Assembly (NCBI GenBank): GCA_964452575.1 | Contig: CAYVMN010000008.1 | Span: forward strand, 1-42,830 | Reading direction: 5' to 3' | DNA: 42,830 nt | Origin: CAYVMN01 sp964452575 | Lineage (GTDB): Bacteria; Desulfobacterota; DSM-4660; Desulfatiglandales; Desulfatiglandaceae | In this document: piece by piece, positions 7,444-15,059 of the stretch | Position numbering within the stretch: the stretch's first letter is position 1 | Layout of the letters: the number at the start of each line of letters is the position of its first letter | Program-made: the position numbers and the translations under genes | The notes under the pieces: model-generated | Database searches by the model: none | Seen by the model: only the letters and a program-made list of their open reading frames with translations | What the model was told of the DNA's origin: nothing

Positions 7444-9004
7444 CAACAAAGAGGTAAAAAACGCGGCAGGACGATCAGTGCCTACCGAAATCAACGGAAA
7501 ACCTGCCATTCCCTATATGGGTATTGGAAAATTTCGGCCGCAGGGGAGAAAGTATGGCCCGCCCATCTCTACCTGTGCGGATTATCCACCCGACGGCAAT
7601 AAATTAGTCGCCTCACTACGGGAGGCGTTAATCAAGGCAGGCTTAAGGGACGGCATGACTATTTCCACTCATCATCATTTTCGTGACGGTGATCTGATCG
7701 CCAATCAGATATTCGATATTGCAGCAGAGTTGGGAATCAAGGGCCTGGTATGGTTTCCGTCTGCTTCATTTCCCTGTCATATTCCAATAATCAGGCACCT
7801 TGAAAGCGGGGTTATTCATCATATCGAAGGGAGTATGAACGGGGCGTTGGGACGGTTTTGCTCAGAGGGCAAGATGAAGGGCGTCGGCGTTCTGCGATCT
7901 CATGGCGGAAGGTACCAGGCTGTACAGGACGGTGAAGTACATATTGATATCGCCGTTATCGCAGCACCCACAGCGGATCCGTTCGGAAATGCCAACGGGC
8001 TTTATGGTGATGCCGCCTGCGGGTTACTTGGATTTGCCCTTGCGGATTCGCAGTATGCCGATAAAGTGATTGTCGTAACCGATCATCTGGTCCCATTCCC
8101 CTGCATTCCATGGCAAATTCAGGGAAATTACGTTGACTACACCGTTTTAGTGGAAAAGGTGGGTTCCGCCGATAAGATCGTATCTGGGACAACAAAGGTC
8201 ACAAGAAGCCCGGAGAGATTGTTATTGGCGGAGATGACCGCTCAATTCTGTCACGAAGCCGGTATTCTCCATGACGGATTTTCATTTCAGGCGGGAGCCG
8301 GCGGGACGGCTCTTTCAATTGGGATATTCTTCGGGAAGGTAATGGAAGAAAGAGGAATCAAATCCCGTTTTGCCCGTGCTGGAAGCAACAAATATCTTGT
8401 TGACATGCTTGAAAAGGGTCAGGTTGATTATATCCTTGACGGGCAGACATTTGACCTGGACGGCGTTCGGTCAATGCGGGAAAACCCGCGACACGTGGAT
8501 ACCAGTCCCTTTACCAGTTATAACTACCATGGAAAAGGAAATTTCGCATCAATGGTGGACGTTGTTATACTCGGCGCAACCGAGGTCGATGTCAGCTTTA
8601 ATGGAAACGTCGTTACTCACTCTGATGGCTACCTGCTCCATGGCATAGGCGGGTGGCAGAACTGTCTGGCTGCGAAATGTGTAATTCTTCCCGTGCCTTT
8701 GTTTCGCGGGAGGTTGCCGGTCATAAGGGACCAGGTAACCACCTTATGCGGCCCAGGGGAGTTGATTGATGTCATTGTTACGGAAAGGGGGATTGCGATA
8801 AATCCGTTGAGAGAAGACCTCTTGGAGAAGATGAAAGGCACTTCTTTGCCGTTAAGAACGATTGGAGAGCTCAAATATGAAGCAGAGAGGATATGCGGTA
8901 GACCTGCTCAACCGAGATTCGGGAAGGAGATCGTTGCAGTAGTCAAGTGGGTTGACGGGACAGTTATCGATTCTATAAAGAAGGTTCCGGATATCAAGAC
9001 CTAG
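7436..9004 (+). CDS. citF: Citrate lyase alpha subunit (CitF; citrate or citramalate CoA-transferase)
   Basis: This 522-residue protein belongs to the CitF family, which transfers the carrier-bound thioester between acetyl and citryl forms. Recognisable stretches are GMTISTHHHFRDGDLIANQI near residue 80, FSFQAGAGGTALSIGIFF near residue 280, and GNVVTHSDGYLLHGIGGWQ near residue 400. The start at ATG 7436 lies inside the end of the CitD-CitE gene and has GAGG upstream; an upstream in-frame start at 7391 would add 15 residues unlike the family. The lyase genes citC (acetate ligase), citX and citG, needed to make and load the prosthetic group, are not in the window. Fermentation of citrate, or of citramalate in a methylaspartate-like route, are both compatible. 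Confidence 0.88.
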   Translation: MTDNKEVKNAAGRSVPTEINGKPAIPYMGIGKFRPQGRKYGPPISTCADYPPDGNKLVASLREALIKAGLRDGMTISTHHHFRDGDLIANQIFDIAAELGIKGLVWFPSASFPCHIPIIRHLESGVIHHIEGSMNGALGRFCSEGKMKGVGVLRSHGGRYQAVQDGEVHIDIAVIAAPTADPFGNANGLYGDAACGLLGFALADSQYADKVIVVTDHLVPFPCIPWQIQGNYVDYTVLVEKVGSADKIVSGTTKVTRSPERLLLAEMTAQFCHEAGILHDGFSFQAGAGGTALSIGIFFGKVMEERGIKSRFARAGSNKYLVDMLEKGQVDYILDGQTFDLDGVRSMRENPRHVDTSPFTSYNYHGKGNFASMVDVVILGATEVDVSFNGNVVTHSDGYLLHGIGGWQNCLAAKCVILPVPLFRGRLPVIRDQVTTLCGPGELIDVIVTERGIAINPLREDLLEKMKGTSLPLRTIGELKYEAERICGRPAQPRFGKEIVAVVKWVDGTVIDSIKKVPDIKT

Positions 9005-9076
9005 GAGATCGTCCGTGATGAAAACGGATCAACACGGGAGGCCCTTAGATTTACCTGGTGGAAAAAGAAAGACCCG

Positions 9077-9484
9077 ATGACAGTTAGTATCTCCATCAAG
9101 GCAAGGGGCAAGGAATTCGTCCGGCAACTCAGTGATCTGAGCGGTCAAAACGTGTGCCTTTGTATTCAGTGTGGCTATTGTTCCGGTGTATGTCCACTGA
9201 AAGGAAGTATGGATACCCCCCCTCGTAAGGTTGTCCGCATGGCCCAACTTGGTCTAAGTGATCGGCTGCTCGAGGTCAACATGTACTGGGTTTGTGCCTC
9301 CTGCCAGAACTGTGGCGTCATCTGTCCGAGGGGAATTGATTTACCCCGAGTCATGGAGGCCCTTAGGTTGGTTACACTCAGAAAGAACATCAACTACATT
9401 GAACCTTCAGAAATTGCCCTTGAGGCCTTTGGTGAATACCCCCAGATCGCATTTGTTGCGGCCTTCAGGAAATCCACAAGTTAA
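9077..9484 (+). CDS. HdrC-like iron-sulfur protein
   Basis: This 135-residue protein has two 4Fe-4S motifs in HdrC spacing, CIQCGYCSGVCP near residue 32 and CASCQNCGVICP near residue 74, each followed by a family-typical turn (PLKGSM and PRGIDLPRVMEALR). HdrC passes electrons to the HdrB disulfide-reducing subunit in heterodisulfide reductases; many bacteria have HdrBC pairs whose natural thiol is unknown. It starts 72 bases after citF, with only a weak ribosome site, and ends nine bases before the HdrB-like start. Placement behind the fumarate reductase, fumarase and citrate lyase genes suggests a role in the same electron path, but this is inference. Confidence 0.85.
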   Translation: MTVSISIKARGKEFVRQLSDLSGQNVCLCIQCGYCSGVCPLKGSMDTPPRKVVRMAQLGLSDRLLEVNMYWVCASCQNCGVICPRGIDLPRVMEALRLVTLRKNINYIEPSEIALEAFGEYPQIAFVAAFRKSTS

Positions 9485-9492
9485 ATTCTACC

Positions 9493-10362
9493 ATGAAGAT
9501 TAGCTATTATCCCGGCTGTACATTGAAGACCAAGGCAAGAAACCTTGAACACTCAGCAATCGCCTCAATGGCCCGGCTGGGCGTTGAGCTGGAAGAACTT
9601 CCCAGATGGAATTGTTGCGGTGCGGTCTACTCACTTGCAGAAGATGACTTGATTCACCAATTGGCCCCGGTGCGTACCCTCATTGGGGTGAAGGAGCAGG
9701 GACGGAATCGCGTCGTAACGCTCTGTTCCATGTGTTATAATACCCTTGCTCGCGCAAATGCGCTCATGAAGAGGGATCCGGAAAAACGAAAAACAATCAA
9801 CCTTTTTATGGATGAAGAAGTAGATTACCATGGAGAAGTCGAGGTAATCCACCTTCTTGGTCTCATTGCAGATCATGTGGGATTTGAGGCACTGAAAGAG
9901 AAGGCGTCGGCTCGCCTTAAAGGTCTAAAGGTAGCCTGTTATTATGGTTGTACACTCCAGCGTCCACGAGAAATAGCCGTTGAGCCACCTGGAAGTTTCC
10001 AATTGATGAGCCGGGTCCTCGAGGCATTGGGGGCAACTGTCATTGATTTTCCAGCCGCTGATCTCTGCTGCGGATCCTACCAGGTGATCGGCCACCCCGA
10101 GGCGGTCCAACAGTGTGTTTCAGAAATCCTGTCCAGGGCCTCTGCCAGAGGGGCAGAGGTAATTGCGCTAAGCTGTCCCCTTTGTGAGTTTAATCTGACG
10201 CGGGAGCAAGATGCTCTTTTACGGTCCGGAAAAATTTCAAGGACACTCTCTGTCTTTTACTTTACTCAATTAGTGGCGATCGCACTCGGGGTGAACGTGG
10301 ATACGTTTCTTATTGGGCCTAAGGCAGGCCTGGGACGCGGTTCAAGAGGGCTTAACGCTTGA
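9493..10362 (+). CDS. HdrB-like CCG-domain protein
   Basis: This 289-residue protein carries two CCG domains. The first has YYPGCTLKTKA, WNCCGAVYS and LCSMCYN; the second has CYYGCTLQRPR, DLCCGSYQV and SCPLCEF. These ligate the unusual 4Fe-4S clusters that split disulfides in heterodisulfide reductase subunit B and in the C-terminal part of TfrB. Methanogen heterodisulfide (CoM-CoB) is not expected in this organism, so the thiol/disulfide or other electron partner is unknown. No HdrA flavin-bifurcating subunit is visible nearby. The last ~15 residues are unlike the usual HdrB ending and a +1 frame stays open for 23 codons beyond this stop, so a late frameshift is possible. Confidence 0.85.
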   Translation: MKISYYPGCTLKTKARNLEHSAIASMARLGVELEELPRWNCCGAVYSLAEDDLIHQLAPVRTLIGVKEQGRNRVVTLCSMCYNTLARANALMKRDPEKRKTINLFMDEEVDYHGEVEVIHLLGLIADHVGFEALKEKASARLKGLKVACYYGCTLQRPREIAVEPPGSFQLMSRVLEALGATVIDFPAADLCCGSYQVIGHPEAVQQCVSEILSRASARGAEVIALSCPLCEFNLTREQDALLRSGKISRTLSVFYFTQLVAIALGVNVDTFLIGPKAGLGRGSRGLNA

Positions 10363-10579
10363 AGAGTATTCTCGAGATCACCTGGAGCTTGAAGTGGCAA
10401 TAGAGGCATTTGGCAAATGAAAAATTGAGGCTCTCGGAAGTCGGGTTTATGGGTTAATGACCGGCTAAGGTGGACAGAAGCGAATAGGGATGATATGGAA
10501 TCAAGATGCTATGGTTTGTAACTGGTTATTGACCTCATCAGCTGGCATCAGACTGTAGAGAGGAGTATTTAGGGAAGAG

Positions 10580-11254
10580 ATGCGGGTCCTGGTAGTAGAG
10601 GATGACAAGAAGATCTCATCCTTTGTTTGCAAGGGGTTGAGGGAGGCCGGTTTTGCAGTGGATGCTGCCTACGACGGGGTGGACGGGCTTCACCTGGCAC
10701 TGAACGAACCCTATGACGCCGCTGTGGTCGATATCATGTTACCGGGGTTGGATGGCCTTTCGCTGATCGAACGGCTTCGGGAACGGATTATCCGGACACC
10801 GGTCCTGATTCTGAGCGCAAAGCGCTCCGTTGATGATCGCGTCAAAGGGCTGCAGACGGGCGGGGACGACTATATGACCAAGCCGTTCTCCTTTTCTGAG
10901 CTCCTGGCCCGAATCCAGGCCCTGATCCGGAGGGCGAGCCAGACTGGAGAGCCTTCTACACTGAGTGCAGGTGACCTGACCATTGACCTCCTATCACGGG
11001 AGGCAAGCCGTGGGGGAAAGCCCATCAGTCTGCCGTCGCGGGAATTTGCCCTGTTGGAGTACCTGATGCGCAACAAGGGCCGCATCGTCTCCAAGACCTC
11101 CATTCTGGAGCATGTGTACGATTACAGCTTTGATCCACAGACAAACGTTGTGGACGTACTGGTCTGCAGGGTGCGAAACAAGGTTGACAGGGATTTCGAA
11201 CCCAAGATGATCTACACCGTTCGCGGAATGGGCTATGTCCTCAAAGAGAAGTAG
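10580..11254 (+). CDS. OmpR/PhoB-family response regulator
   Basis: The receiver domain (residues 1-115) shows the acidic pair in VVEDDKK, the phosphorylation site D51 in AAVVDIMLPG, a serine in LILSAKRS and K101 in MTKPFSF. A winged-helix DNA-binding domain follows (about 128-222), ending with the family motif VRNKVDRDFEPKMIYTVRGM. The gene overlaps the downstream sensor kinase by 20 bases, so the two are a cognate pair. AGGGAAGAG lies just upstream of the ATG. Targets cannot be told from sequence; the convergent DegP/HtrA gene makes an envelope-stress role conceivable, but that is speculation. Confidence 0.93.
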   Translation: MRVLVVEDDKKISSFVCKGLREAGFAVDAAYDGVDGLHLALNEPYDAAVVDIMLPGLDGLSLIERLRERIIRTPVLILSAKRSVDDRVKGLQTGGDDYMTKPFSFSELLARIQALIRRASQTGEPSTLSAGDLTIDLLSREASRGGKPISLPSREFALLEYLMRNKGRIVSKTSILEHVYDYSFDPQTNVVDVLVCRVRNKVDRDFEPKMIYTVRGMGYVLKEK

Positions 11255-12635
11255 AAAGATTGGGCTGACATTCAGCCTGAAGCTGAGCCTTCTCTATGCC
11301 CTTTTCTTTGTGATCAGTTCTCTGGGGCTTTTCGTCGTTGCCTACTATCTCATCGAAGGCCTGGTTGAGCAGCGGGAGCAGGAAATCATCCGGAATCGGA
11401 TCCAGGAATACGTGGCCTGGTATGCTGAGGGGGGGCTGAGGGCGCTCACGGAACGCTTTGAAGCCCAATCCAATACAGCCAGAGACATCTTTTTTGTCCG
11501 GGTGGTAGGCCCTTTCAACAATGTCCTTTTCTTAAGCATCCCCCAAGGGTTCGAAGGGTTTGACCTGAACAAGCTCACATCGATTCCCACCTCAGAGACC
11601 GACTTGTGGCTATCGATCAAAGACCATGCACAGAAGGGTTCCTGGACAGTGGGGATGGCGCCCTTGCCCGGCGGGCTTACGCTCCAGGTGGGCAAGAGTT
11701 CTACCCAGAGCCAGGAACTACTCACCTATTTTAAGGCGGTTTTTATAAGCTTTGTTGTGCCAATCCTTTTGCTGGGGATAATCGGCGGGGGGCTCCTGAC
11801 ATTCCGCGCTATCCGGCCCATCCGCAACCTGATTCAGACGGTTCGAGACATCCTGGAGACGGGTAAGATGACCAAGCGTGTCCCTGCGCGTGGGGGGCGG
11901 GGAGAGATGCATGAACTAGTGGCCCTTTTCAACCAGATGCTGGACAGGAACGACTCGTTGATCACGGCCATGCACAACTCATTGGACAACGTTGCCCATG
12001 ATCTCCGAACCCCCATGACCCGTCTTCGCGGGGTAGCGGAACTCGCCTTACAGGACGTAAAAAACCCCGATGCCTGCTGTGAGGCCCTGGGCGACTGCAT
12101 GGAGGAATCTGAACGGGTGTTGACCATGCTCAATACCCTGATGGATGTGGCCGAGGCCGAGACAGGGGTGATGAGATTGGATATGACCCGGGTCTCTGTG
12201 CCGGAGGTGGTCAGGGCCGTGGTAGATCTATATGAGATACTGGCCGACGAGAGGAACATTTCTATGGCCCTAGTCCTCCCCGACGAATTGTTAATCAAAG
12301 CGGATCGCATCCGCTTTCAGCAGGTCATCGCCAACCTTGTAGATAACGCTCTCAAGTATAGCAATGACGGCGGAAAGGTGGAGATCTCGGCCCGGGCAAG
12401 CGATGGTTATGCCCAGATATCGGTCTCTGACGAGGGGATAGGAATCCGTCCCGAGGAGATCCACAAGATCTGGGATCGGTTGTACAGGGGAGACCGAAGT
12501 AGATCAAGGCGCGGTCTGGGCCTGGGGCTCAGTTTTGTCAGGGCAATCGTCCAGGCACACGGCGGCAACGTAAGGGTTGAAAGTGAACCCAGAAAGGGGT
12601 CAACTTTCATTATTCAACTCCCAAAGGCCGGATAA
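11235..12635 (+). CDS. Transmembrane sensor histidine kinase
   Basis: This 466-residue protein has an N-terminal membrane helix (about 12-35), a periplasmic sensor of roughly 130 residues, a second membrane helix (about 168-190), a HAMP linker, and a HisKA/HATPase core. Catalytic features are H255 in NVAHDLRTPMTRL, the N box NLVDNALKYS, the G1 box SDEGIGI and the G2 box RGLGLGLSFVRAIVQAHGG. The layout is that of CusS/heavy-metal-type and related OmpR-partner kinases, but the ligand is not evident. It starts inside the end of the response regulator gene and ends 99 bases before the converging DegP/HtrA gene. Confidence 0.92.
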   Translation: MSSKRSRKIGLTFSLKLSLLYALFFVISSLGLFVVAYYLIEGLVEQREQEIIRNRIQEYVAWYAEGGLRALTERFEAQSNTARDIFFVRVVGPFNNVLFLSIPQGFEGFDLNKLTSIPTSETDLWLSIKDHAQKGSWTVGMAPLPGGLTLQVGKSSTQSQELLTYFKAVFISFVVPILLLGIIGGGLLTFRAIRPIRNLIQTVRDILETGKMTKRVPARGGRGEMHELVALFNQMLDRNDSLITAMHNSLDNVAHDLRTPMTRLRGVAELALQDVKNPDACCEALGDCMEESERVLTMLNTLMDVAEAETGVMRLDMTRVSVPEVVRAVVDLYEILADERNISMALVLPDELLIKADRIRFQQVIANLVDNALKYSNDGGKVEISARASDGYAQISVSDEGIGIRPEEIHKIWDRLYRGDRSRSRRGLGLGLSFVRAIVQAHGGNVRVESEPRKGSTFIIQLPKAG

Positions 12636-12642
12636 ACCGGAA

Positions 12643-12663
12643 GATTGAAGAATTGAGGATTGC
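12643..12663 (+). repeat. Degenerate heptamer repeat, three units
   Basis: Three consecutive 7-base units (GATTGAA, GAATTGA, GGATTGC) lie directly after the kinase stop. They have the same 7-base period as other intergenic repeats in this window, but the unit sequence is only loosely similar. It may be chance. Confidence 0.35.
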
Positions 12664-12683
12664 GCAGTGCGGGAGGAAGAGGA

Positions 12684-12720
12684 GGTGGCGTGCAGGCCTT
12701 TCAGGGCCATGCACACCACC
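12684..12720. terminator. Hairpin between converging genes, possible bidirectional terminator
   Basis: The left arm at 12684-12698 pairs with the right arm at 12705-12720 around a six-base loop (TTTCAG), with one mismatch and one bulge. It sits between the sensor kinase and DegP/HtrA genes, which converge. There is no clear run of T on either side, so it could be an attenuated or Rho-assisted terminator, or a simple mRNA 3' protection stem. Confidence 0.5.
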
Positions 12721-12734
12721 GTTTGCTGGAGGAA

Positions 12735-14204
12735 TTATTTGGTCAGTCTTATCACCACAAATCCTCTGTTCATTCTCCAGATATACATTGAGACAGATTC
12801 CCCCGGCTTGACCTTCTGGATCTCCTCTTCGTAATCTTTCAGGGAATCAATCTCCTTGTGATTGATCTCCTTGATCAAATCGCCGACCATTATCCCCGCC
12901 TTGGCACCCTTGCTCTCCGGTTCAACGCCCACCACTACGACACCTTCCTTGGCTGAAATATTGAACCGCTGTGCCATCTCGGGCGTCAGTTCTGCTACAT
13001 GGACCCCAAATTCTTGCTTACGCTCCATCTGACCCCGGGCGAAGGCAAGTTGTTTGTCTTCCCTTTTAGCGAGTTTGACATCGAATGTCATCTCCTTGCC
13101 GGCCCGCGACACCAGGATTTTTGCCTTCTCTCCAACACCAGTTTCAGCGATCATCCGGCTGAGCTCCCGGCTGTTCTTGACCTTGTGACCATTGACCTCC
13201 AGGATGATGTCTTTTGGTCTTATTCCTCCCTTTTCAGCAGGGTCGCCCGGGAAGACCTGGGTGACCAGGACACCTTCCCCTTCTTTCACCCTATGGTATT
13301 CCCTCAGCTCTTTGGTCAGGTCCTGGATCCCCACACCCAGCCAACCTCGGGTGACCTCGCCCTTTGTCTTGAGCTGGTCGATAACGCCTTTGGCCAGGTT
13401 GACCGGTATGGCGAACCCGATGCCTTGCCCACCGGCAATTATGGCCGTATTTATCCCAACGACCTTGCCATGCATATCAATGAGCGGTCCACCGCTGTTT
13501 CCCGGGTTAATGGAGGCGTCCGTCTGAAGGAAATCATCATAAGGGCCTGAACCGATCACACGCCCCTTGGCACTGATGATGCCCGCCGTTACGGTATGTT
13601 CCAGGCCGAAGGGGTTCCCGATGGCCACGACCCACTCCCCTACCTTGAGGGCATCCGAATCCCCCAGCGCAAGGGTGGGGAGGTGGTTTTTCGGTGTGAT
13701 CTTTATCAGCGCCAGGTCGGTGTTTGGATCTAGTCCAACGATCTTGGCATCAAACTCCTTCTTGTCCTTCATGATGACCTTGATCTTGTCTGCCCCTTCC
13801 ACAACATGGTTGTTGGTGACGATGTAGCCTTCGCTGTCAATAATGAAGCCTGAACCGAATCCTTGCTGCTTGAACTCTTGTGGCGGCTGTTGCCCCCCAA
13901 AGAACTTCTCAAAGAAGTCGTGAAACGGGCTTCGGTTGTCAAAGGGTTGTCCCTGCTCAAAATTCTGGTACATCTGCCCTTCAATTTTTTGGGTCTTCTC
14001 CGCCCGGATATTGACCACAGCGGGGCTGCTCATTTCGGCCAGTTTGGTGAAACTGTCCGGAACCCCCTGCACGGCTTTTGATGTTGCCTGGGTATTGGGA
14101 ACCGAGTATATCCCTGAGACGGCCACAAACCCGGCCACCAGAAATAAGATGATCATCACTGCCCTTTTGGTTGAAAAAAACTTGAAGATCTTGTTTGATT
14201 GCAT
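12735..14204 (-). CDS. DegP/HtrA (Do)-family periplasmic serine protease
   Basis: This 489-residue protein has an N-terminal membrane or signal segment (residues 14-32), a trypsin-like domain and two PDZ domains (about 285-375 and 395-485). The catalytic triad is H133 (TNNHVVEG), D163 (PNTDLALI) and S237 (NPGNSGGPL). It would degrade or refold damaged envelope proteins. ATG at 14204 is preceded by AGAAAGGAGAAAGG. It lies 39 bases downstream of batE in the same direction and is probably the last gene of the moxR-bat transcript, which fits an envelope-stress theme. Confidence 0.95.
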   Translation of the reverse strand: MQSNKIFKFFSTKRAVMIILFLVAGFVAVSGIYSVPNTQATSKAVQGVPDSFTKLAEMSSPAVVNIRAEKTQKIEGQMYQNFEQGQPFDNRSPFHDFFEKFFGGQQPPQEFKQQGFGSGFIIDSEGYIVTNNHVVEGADKIKVIMKDKKEFDAKIVGLDPNTDLALIKITPKNHLPTLALGDSDALKVGEWVVAIGNPFGLEHTVTAGIISAKGRVIGSGPYDDFLQTDASINPGNSGGPLIDMHGKVVGINTAIIAGGQGIGFAIPVNLAKGVIDQLKTKGEVTRGWLGVGIQDLTKELREYHRVKEGEGVLVTQVFPGDPAEKGGIRPKDIILEVNGHKVKNSRELSRMIAETGVGEKAKILVSRAGKEMTFDVKLAKREDKQLAFARGQMERKQEFGVHVAELTPEMAQRFNISAKEGVVVVGVEPESKGAKAGIMVGDLIKEINHKEIDSLKDYEEEIQKVKPGESVSMYIWRMNRGFVVIRLTK

Positions 14205-14243
14205 ATCCTTTCTCCTTTCTGAAATATCAAAGTTAAATCAACT

Positions 14244-15059
14244 TCAGGCTCGAGGCCCGAAAACTAGGGTTTGTTTCAGAGGGATGACAGGTTCCACCGC
14301 CTCTCTTACAATCCATCCCGACTTGCCCTCCGGGCATTTGACGAGGACAAAGTCCTTGTAAGCCTTTGTTATTTTGACTATCTCTCCATCTCTCAGCCGC
14401 GCAGAGTTCGATGCCGAATCAAAGGGAGACACAAGCAGGCGAGGGTTGTCCCCGATTATGACTCCGCGGTCCATGTCCAGGTACTGGTGAATCACTGCCA
14501 CACAACTCACCGCCGCGACTACAAGTAAGCCAGCAACTACACCCCTCGGCAATCTGCGAGGAAGGATCTTGGGCGCTATCCCCCTAAAGAGGATGATAAA
14601 GCAAAATAGTCCTGTTGCAATGCTTGCAAGCCATGTCCATTGGTTGAGGTTCAAGACGTTGAGGTATCTCTGCCACTCCGATGGGGGTTCAGGGCCCAAT
14701 CCGAAGTCCTTCCTGGCCAAGCGGAGGTTGGCCTGAATATCAGGATTCCCAGGCTCCAGGTAGAGGGCCCGTTGATAGTTCAAGATGGCCCGGCCCACCT
14801 CCTTTTTCCGGTAATATGCATTGGCCATGTTATAGAGAAGGGAGGCAGAAAACCCGTCCTTCTTCATCACGGCCTGGTAATCGCCAAGGGCTTCATCGTA
14901 CCTGCCCTCGGCGTATGCCCGATTGCCCTTGGAAAAGAGCTCTTCAACATCAGCTGCATTTGCCCTCGAAGGGAACATGCTTAGCACTGTGGCCAAAGCC
15001 CCCAAAAAGAGGAGATAGTTAAACCTCCTATCTCCTACGGCTCCCATGAATAGGTTCAT
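14244..15059 (-). CDS. batE: BatE-like TPR and SH3-like membrane protein
   Basis: This 271-residue protein begins with a signal peptide (cleavage near SRANA, residue 35), followed by TPR repeats (about 38-115: SKGNRAYAEGRYDEALGDY and LYNMANAYYRKKEVGRAILN), two membrane helices (about 140-205) and a C-terminal bacterial SH3-like domain (GEIVKITKAYKDFVLV, then GKSGWIV). This order is typical of BatE proteins at the end of Bat operons. The start overlaps the batD stop by four bases (ATGA). Its function in the Bat complex is not established; an envelope scaffold is the usual guess. Confidence 0.82.
   Translation of the reverse strand: MNLFMGAVGDRRFNYLLFLGALATVLSMFPSRANAADVEELFSKGNRAYAEGRYDEALGDYQAVMKKDGFSASLLYNMANAYYRKKEVGRAILNYQRALYLEPGNPDIQANLRLARKDFGLGPEPPSEWQRYLNVLNLNQWTWLASIATGLFCFIILFRGIAPKILPRRLPRGVVAGLLVVAAVSCVAVIHQYLDMDRGVIIGDNPRLLVSPFDSASNSARLRDGEIVKITKAYKDFVLVKCPEGKSGWIVREAVEPVIPLKQTLVFGPRA

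Noticed and set aside
10295..10420. A +1-frame stretch overlapping and following the HdrB-like stop, reading AWDAVQEGLTLEEY and ending AIEAFGK.
   Set aside because: It looks protein-like, but I recognise no family and see no start codon or ribosome site. It may be the true C-terminus after a frameshift, so it is mentioned with the HdrB-like gene rather than called.
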